Notes under the pieces: generated by a model
The model's input: the letters and a program-made list of their open reading frames with translations, nothing else
The model's database searches: none
What the model was told of the DNA's origin: nothing
Assembly (NCBI GenBank): GCA_964242415.1
Contig: CAXTAT010000012.1
Span: 67,367 to 131,366 of the forward strand
DNA from: DASWOJ01 sp964242415
Lineage (GTDB): Bacteria > Pseudomonadota > Alphaproteobacteria > Acetobacterales > Acetobacteraceae
DNA: 64,000 bases
Reading direction: 5' to 3'
Translations under genes and position numbers: made by a program
In this document: positions 60,946 to 64,000 of the stretch, piece by piece
Numbering within the stretch: position 1 is the stretch's first letter
Layout: the number at the start of each line of letters is the position of its first letter

Positions 60946-63099
60946 TTAGGCCGCCTTTGCCTCGCGCCGGCGGGCGTGCAGGATGAACTCGGTGTAGCCG
61001 TTCGGCTGCTCGCGGCCCTTGAACACCAGGTCGCACGCCGCCTGGAACGCGGGTCCGTCGAGGTTGTTGGCCATCGGGCGGTAGGCCGGGTCGCCGGCGT
61101 TCTGCCGGTCCACCACGGCGGCCATGCGGCGCATCGTCTCGCGCACCTGGTCCTCCGACACCACGCCATGGTGCAGCCAGTTGGCGATGTGCTGGCTGCT
61201 GATCCGCAGGGTGGCGCGATCCTCCATGAGGCCGACGTCGTGCACGTCCGGCACCTTGGAGCAGCCGACGCCCTGGTCGATCCAGCGCACGACGTAGCCC
61301 AGGATGCCCTGCACGTTGTTGTCCAGCTCCTGCTGCACGTCGTCTGGCGCCCAGTTCGGGCGGTCGGCGACGGGGATGGTCAGCAGGTCGGCGAGCGTGC
61401 CGCGCGGGTGGCCGGCCAGCTCGGCCTGCCGGGCCGCCACGTCCACCTGGTGGTAGTGCAGCGCGTGCAGCGTGGCGGCGGTGGGGGAGGGCACCCAGGC
61501 GGTGTTGGCCCCGGCGCGGGGGTGGCCGATCTTCTGCTGCAGCATCTCCGCCATGCGGTCCGGGGCGGCCCACATGCCCTTGCCGATCTGCGCGCGGCCG
61601 CGCAGGCCGCACGCCAGGCCGATGTCGACGTTGCGGTCCTCGTAGGACTTGATCCAGGCGGTGCCCTTCATCTCGTTCTTGCGGATCATGGCGCCGGCCT
61701 CCATGGAGGTGTGCATCTCGTCCCCCGTGCGGTCGAGGAAGCCGGTGTTGATGAACACCACCCGGTCCCGCGCAGCGTGGATGCAGGCGGCGAGGTTGGC
61801 GCTGGTGCGGCGCTCCTCGTCCATGATGCCCATTTTCAGGGTGTTGGGGGGCAGGCCGAGCATGGCCTCGACGCGGGTGAAGATCTCCACGGCGAAGGCG
61901 ACCTCGTCGGGACCGTGCATCTTCGGCTTCACGATGTAGACCGAGCCGGCGCGGCTGTTGCGGATCGGGCCGGTGGCTTGCAGGTCGTGCATGGCGATCA
62001 GGGAGGTGACGGCGGCGTCTAGCAGGCCCTCGGGGACTTCCTTGCCGTCCAGCAGCACGGCGTCGGTGTACATGTGGTGGCCGACGTTGCGGATCAGCAT
62101 GGTGCTGCGGCCGGGCACGGTGAGCGGGGAGCCGTCGGGGGCGGTGTACTCGCGGTCCGGGTTCAGGCGGCGGACCAGGGTCTTGCCGTCCTTTTCCAGG
62201 GTGGCGGAGAGGGTGCCCTGCATCAGGCCGAGCCAGTTGCGGTACACCTCCACCTTGTCGGCGGCGTCCACGGCGGCGACGCTGTCCTCGCAGTCCTGGA
62301 TGGTGGTGATGGCGGATTCCAGCAGCACGTCGGCGACGCCGGCCGGGTCGGTCTTGCCGATGGGGTGGCTGCGGTCGATGCGGATTTCGAGGTGCAGGCC
62401 GTTGTTGCGGAGCAGCACCGCGGTGGGGGCGGCGGGGTCGCCGCGGTAGCCGACTAGCTTGGCGTTGTCGGATAGGCCCGTTGTGCCGGTGGGGAGGGAG
62501 ACGACCAGGGTGCCGTTGTGCAGGGCGTAGCCGGTCGCCTTGGCATGGGAGCCCTGGGCCAGGGGAGCCGCCTGGTCCAGCACCTGCTTGGCGCGGGCGA
62601 CCACGGCGGCGCCGCGCACCGGGTTGAAGCCGCCGCCGCGGGTGGCGCCATCGGTCTCCGGCAGGGCGTCGGTGCCGTATAGCGCGTCGTATAGGCTGCC
62701 CCAGCGGGCGTTGGCGGCGTTCAGGGCGTAGCGGGCGTTCATCACGGGCACGACGAGCTGCGGCCCGGCGATGGAGGCGATCTCGGCATCCACCCCGGCG
62801 GTGTTGACCTCGAATGCCTCGGGCTCGGGCAATAGATAGCCGATGCCGCGCAGGAACTCGGTGTAGGCGGCCGGGTCGTGGGCGTGGGCGCCCTGGCTGG
62901 TGTGCCAGGCGTCGATCTGCGCCTGCAGGGCGTCGCGCCGGGCCAGCAGGTCCCTGTTGCGGGGGGCGAGGTCGCGGACCAGGCTGGCGAAGCCGGTCCA
63001 GAAGCGGTCGGGGGTGATGCCGGTGCCCTCGGCGGCCTCGGTGATGAAGGCGTACAACTCTGGCGCGATTTGCAAACCTGCGGCGTCAATTCTGTTCAT
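60946..63099 (-). CDS. glcB: Malate synthase G
   Basis: Malate synthase G condenses glyoxylate and acetyl-CoA to malate. The 717-residue protein matches the usual length. Family motifs include VMNARYALNAANARWGSLYD (about 118-137), SAITTIQDCEDSVAAVDAAD, VYIVKPKMHGPDEVAF and AGAMIRKNEMKGTAWIKSYE followed by GLACGLRGRAQIGKGMWA, which form the Mg and acetyl-CoA site. ATG 63099 begins the conserved N-terminus. It stands alone; no glc operon genes lie beside it, but a hydroxypyruvate-isomerase-like gene in the window fits glyoxylate use. Confidence 0.95.
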   Translation of the reverse strand: MNRIDAAGLQIAPELYAFITEAAEGTGITPDRFWTGFASLVRDLAPRNRDLLARRDALQAQIDAWHTSQGAHAHDPAAYTEFLRGIGYLLPEPEAFEVNTAGVDAEIASIAGPQLVVPVMNARYALNAANARWGSLYDALYGTDALPETDGATRGGGFNPVRGAAVVARAKQVLDQAAPLAQGSHAKATGYALHNGTLVVSLPTGTTGLSDNAKLVGYRGDPAAPTAVLLRNNGLHLEIRIDRSHPIGKTDPAGVADVLLESAITTIQDCEDSVAAVDAADKVEVYRNWLGLMQGTLSATLEKDGKTLVRRLNPDREYTAPDGSPLTVPGRSTMLIRNVGHHMYTDAVLLDGKEVPEGLLDAAVTSLIAMHDLQATGPIRNSRAGSVYIVKPKMHGPDEVAFAVEIFTRVEAMLGLPPNTLKMGIMDEERRTSANLAACIHAARDRVVFINTGFLDRTGDEMHTSMEAGAMIRKNEMKGTAWIKSYEDRNVDIGLACGLRGRAQIGKGMWAAPDRMAEMLQQKIGHPRAGANTAWVPSPTAATLHALHYHQVDVAARQAELAGHPRGTLADLLTIPVADRPNWAPDDVQQELDNNVQGILGYVVRWIDQGVGCSKVPDVHDVGLMEDRATLRISSQHIANWLHHGVVSEDQVRETMRRMAAVVDRQNAGDPAYRPMANNLDGPAFQAACDLVFKGREQPNGYTEFILHARRREAKAA

Positions 63100-63196
63100 G
63101 CGGTGGGGGTTCCCTTGGCGTTGGGCGGTGTTTGGCCCGCTGGCGCGGCGGTGTCGAGGGGGCCTGTGCTGCGGGGGTGACGTGAGGGATAACAAG

Positions 63197-63763
63197 ATGA
63201 TGACCTTGGATGATGTTCGGGCCGATGCTTTCAGGCTCTGGTCGCGGGGGGTGGCGGACCGGCGGTCGCCGTTCCGGTCGCCGGCGCTGGGGACGGTGGG
63301 GCTGGATGGGCCGCCGCGGTTGCGGACGGTGGTGCTGCGGGGGTTCGATCCGGCGGCGCGACGGCTGGTGGTGCATAGCGATGCGCGGGCGGAGAAGATC
63401 GCCGAGATTGCGCGGGATGCGCGGGTGATGCTGCACGTTTGGGATGAGGGGGGGCAGGTGCAGGTGCAGGTGGGTGGGACTGCTGCGGTGCAGACGGGGG
63501 CGGCGGCGCGGGGGGAGTGGGAGCGGCTGCATGCGGGGTCCCGGGCGACGTATCGGGCGCGGCTGATGCCGGGGACTGCGTTGGATGACCCGGCGGTGGT
63601 TGACGGGGACTTGGTGGATGAGGAGGCCGCGTTTGCCAATTTTGCGGTCATTGGTGTTCAGATGACCGGCTTGGAGTGGCTGCATCTGGGCAGGGATGGG
63701 CATCGCCGGGCGGCGTTTGCTTGGACTGGCGGTGGCTTGGAGGCGCGGTGGCTGGTGCCGTGA
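63197..63763 (+). CDS. Pyridoxamine 5'-phosphate oxidase-like flavoprotein
   Basis: A 188-residue protein of the PNPOx-like FMN-binding split-barrel family. LRTVVLRGFDPAARRLVVHS (about 40-59) and DARAEKIAEIARDARVMLHV (about 60-79) correspond to the FMN-binding strands. The C-terminal half with FAVIGVQMTGLEWLHLGRDG is typical of the group often annotated pyridoxamine 5'-phosphate oxidase without proof. ATG 63197 or 63200 may start it; a GAGGGA tract lies upstream. It is divergent from glcB. Confidence 0.82.
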   Translation: MMTLDDVRADAFRLWSRGVADRRSPFRSPALGTVGLDGPPRLRTVVLRGFDPAARRLVVHSDARAEKIAEIARDARVMLHVWDEGGQVQVQVGGTAAVQTGAAARGEWERLHAGSRATYRARLMPGTALDDPAVVDGDLVDEEAAFANFAVIGVQMTGLEWLHLGRDGHRRAAFAWTGGGLEARWLVP

Positions 63764-63934
63764 CCTGGTGCCGCAGTGTTGGAGGGGGACGCCTGGGCGT
63801 GGGACTGTCATGCGCGATGGCGTCCGAAGGGGCTTGCGGCGGTGGGTGGCTTGCGCAGCGTGGCGCGTGGGGGACCGGAAGGCGGGGGCGGGCTGCGTAG
63901 GTTTCATCCCTGCGCAACCCTGAAGAGGTTTGCC

Positions 63935-64000
63935 TTAGGTTTGCGGCGGCGGGCGCCATCGGCCGTGGACGGGTGCGGAGTGGCGTAAGATCGTGGCGAG
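63935..64000 (-). CDS. 3' end of a second Ala/Pro-rich family gene
   Basis: The reverse strand from the window edge reads LATILRHSAPVHGRWRPPPQ, then T and a TAA at 63937-63935. This matches the C-terminus of the protein at 22699-23610 (LVTILRHPPRVHGRWRPPPQ then V). The rest of the gene lies beyond the window. It shows that this family is present in at least two copies within 41 kb, in opposite orientation. The 171 bases between the PNPOx-like gene and this stop hold no recognisable gene. Confidence 0.7.
   Translation of the reverse strand, partial: LATILRHSAPVHGRWRPPPQT

Overview
The window is about 70% G+C with dense, overlapping operons. It carries Gram-negative envelope genes (lpxB, a MepA-type murein endopeptidase) and general secretion genes (secDF). 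Several protein families here are ones I associate with Acetobacteraceae, such as the Ala/Pro-rich family at 22699 and the paralogous peptide ABC transporters. I read it as chromosome of an alphaproteobacterium, most likely an Acetobacteraceae member (Roseomonas-like). That assignment is inference from composition and gene content. No tRNA, rRNA, CRISPR array, integrase or intact transposase was seen.

Layout. 1-3.2 kb: start of a HutD-like gene, a small conserved gene, and an operon running M20 dipeptidase, FetA-like ATPase, FetB-like permease. 3.4-7.9 kb: MepA, MFS exporter and a xanthine-dehydrogenase-family large (Mo) subunit in one minus-strand operon. 7.9-10.5 kb: a GalE-like epimerase facing a GT2/GtrA pair. 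10.7-19.7 kb: a complete peptide/Dpp-type ABC operon with three tandem substrate-binding genes, the middle one cut by an in-frame TAG. 19.8-22.7 kb: a lower-G+C island with an AlbA_2 (Schlafen-like) protein and a DUF5677-like protein. 22.7-27.6 kb: an Ala/Pro-rich family gene, then the [2Fe-2S] and FAD subunits of a molybdenum hydroxylase with an amino-acid-oxidase-type flavoprotein and a RraA-type protein. 27.5-35.4 kb: two paralogous TPR-glycosyltransferase genes flank an operon of class II aldolase, two Dpp-type ATPases and Fe-alcohol dehydrogenase; a decayed GNAT gene lies between. 35.4-37.4 kb: VOC and DoxX genes divergent from a LysR regulator. 37.5-42.8 kb: secD-secF, Gfo/Idh oxidoreductase, lpxB, SemiSWEET, DUF952. 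42.9-49.8 kb: aldo/keto reductase, an operon of NUDIX, AlaX, sulfurtransferase, C-S lyase and hisI, an XRE regulator and a hydroxypyruvate-isomerase-like gene. 49.9-55.5 kb: AI-2E family protein and a second Dpp-type ABC operon without a binding protein, ending in yraN. 55.8-64 kb: comM, HDAC-family amidohydrolase, DUF3429, CBS-domain protein, a tiny Gly-rich membrane protein, malate synthase G, a PNPOx-like flavoprotein, and the 3' end of a second copy of the Ala/Pro-rich family.

Main themes are peptide and small-acid uptake and use (three Dpp-type ABC loci, M20 peptidase, flavoprotein oxidase, aldolases, malate synthase) and envelope biogenesis. Two palindromic repeat families are scattered between genes: a REPIN-like doublet built on GAGAGGGCCGGGGTGAGG, and a MITE-like element beginning CGTCATTGCGAGCC. 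One REPIN even supplies the stop codons and C-terminal tails of two convergent genes. Short tandem duplications recur at translation starts and stops. The best candidates for unexplained biology are the low-G+C AlbA_2/DUF5677 island, the molybdenum hydroxylase whose large subunit lies about 18 kb from its small and medium subunits, and the aldolase-ATPase-ATPase-dehydrogenase operon with no permease of its own.
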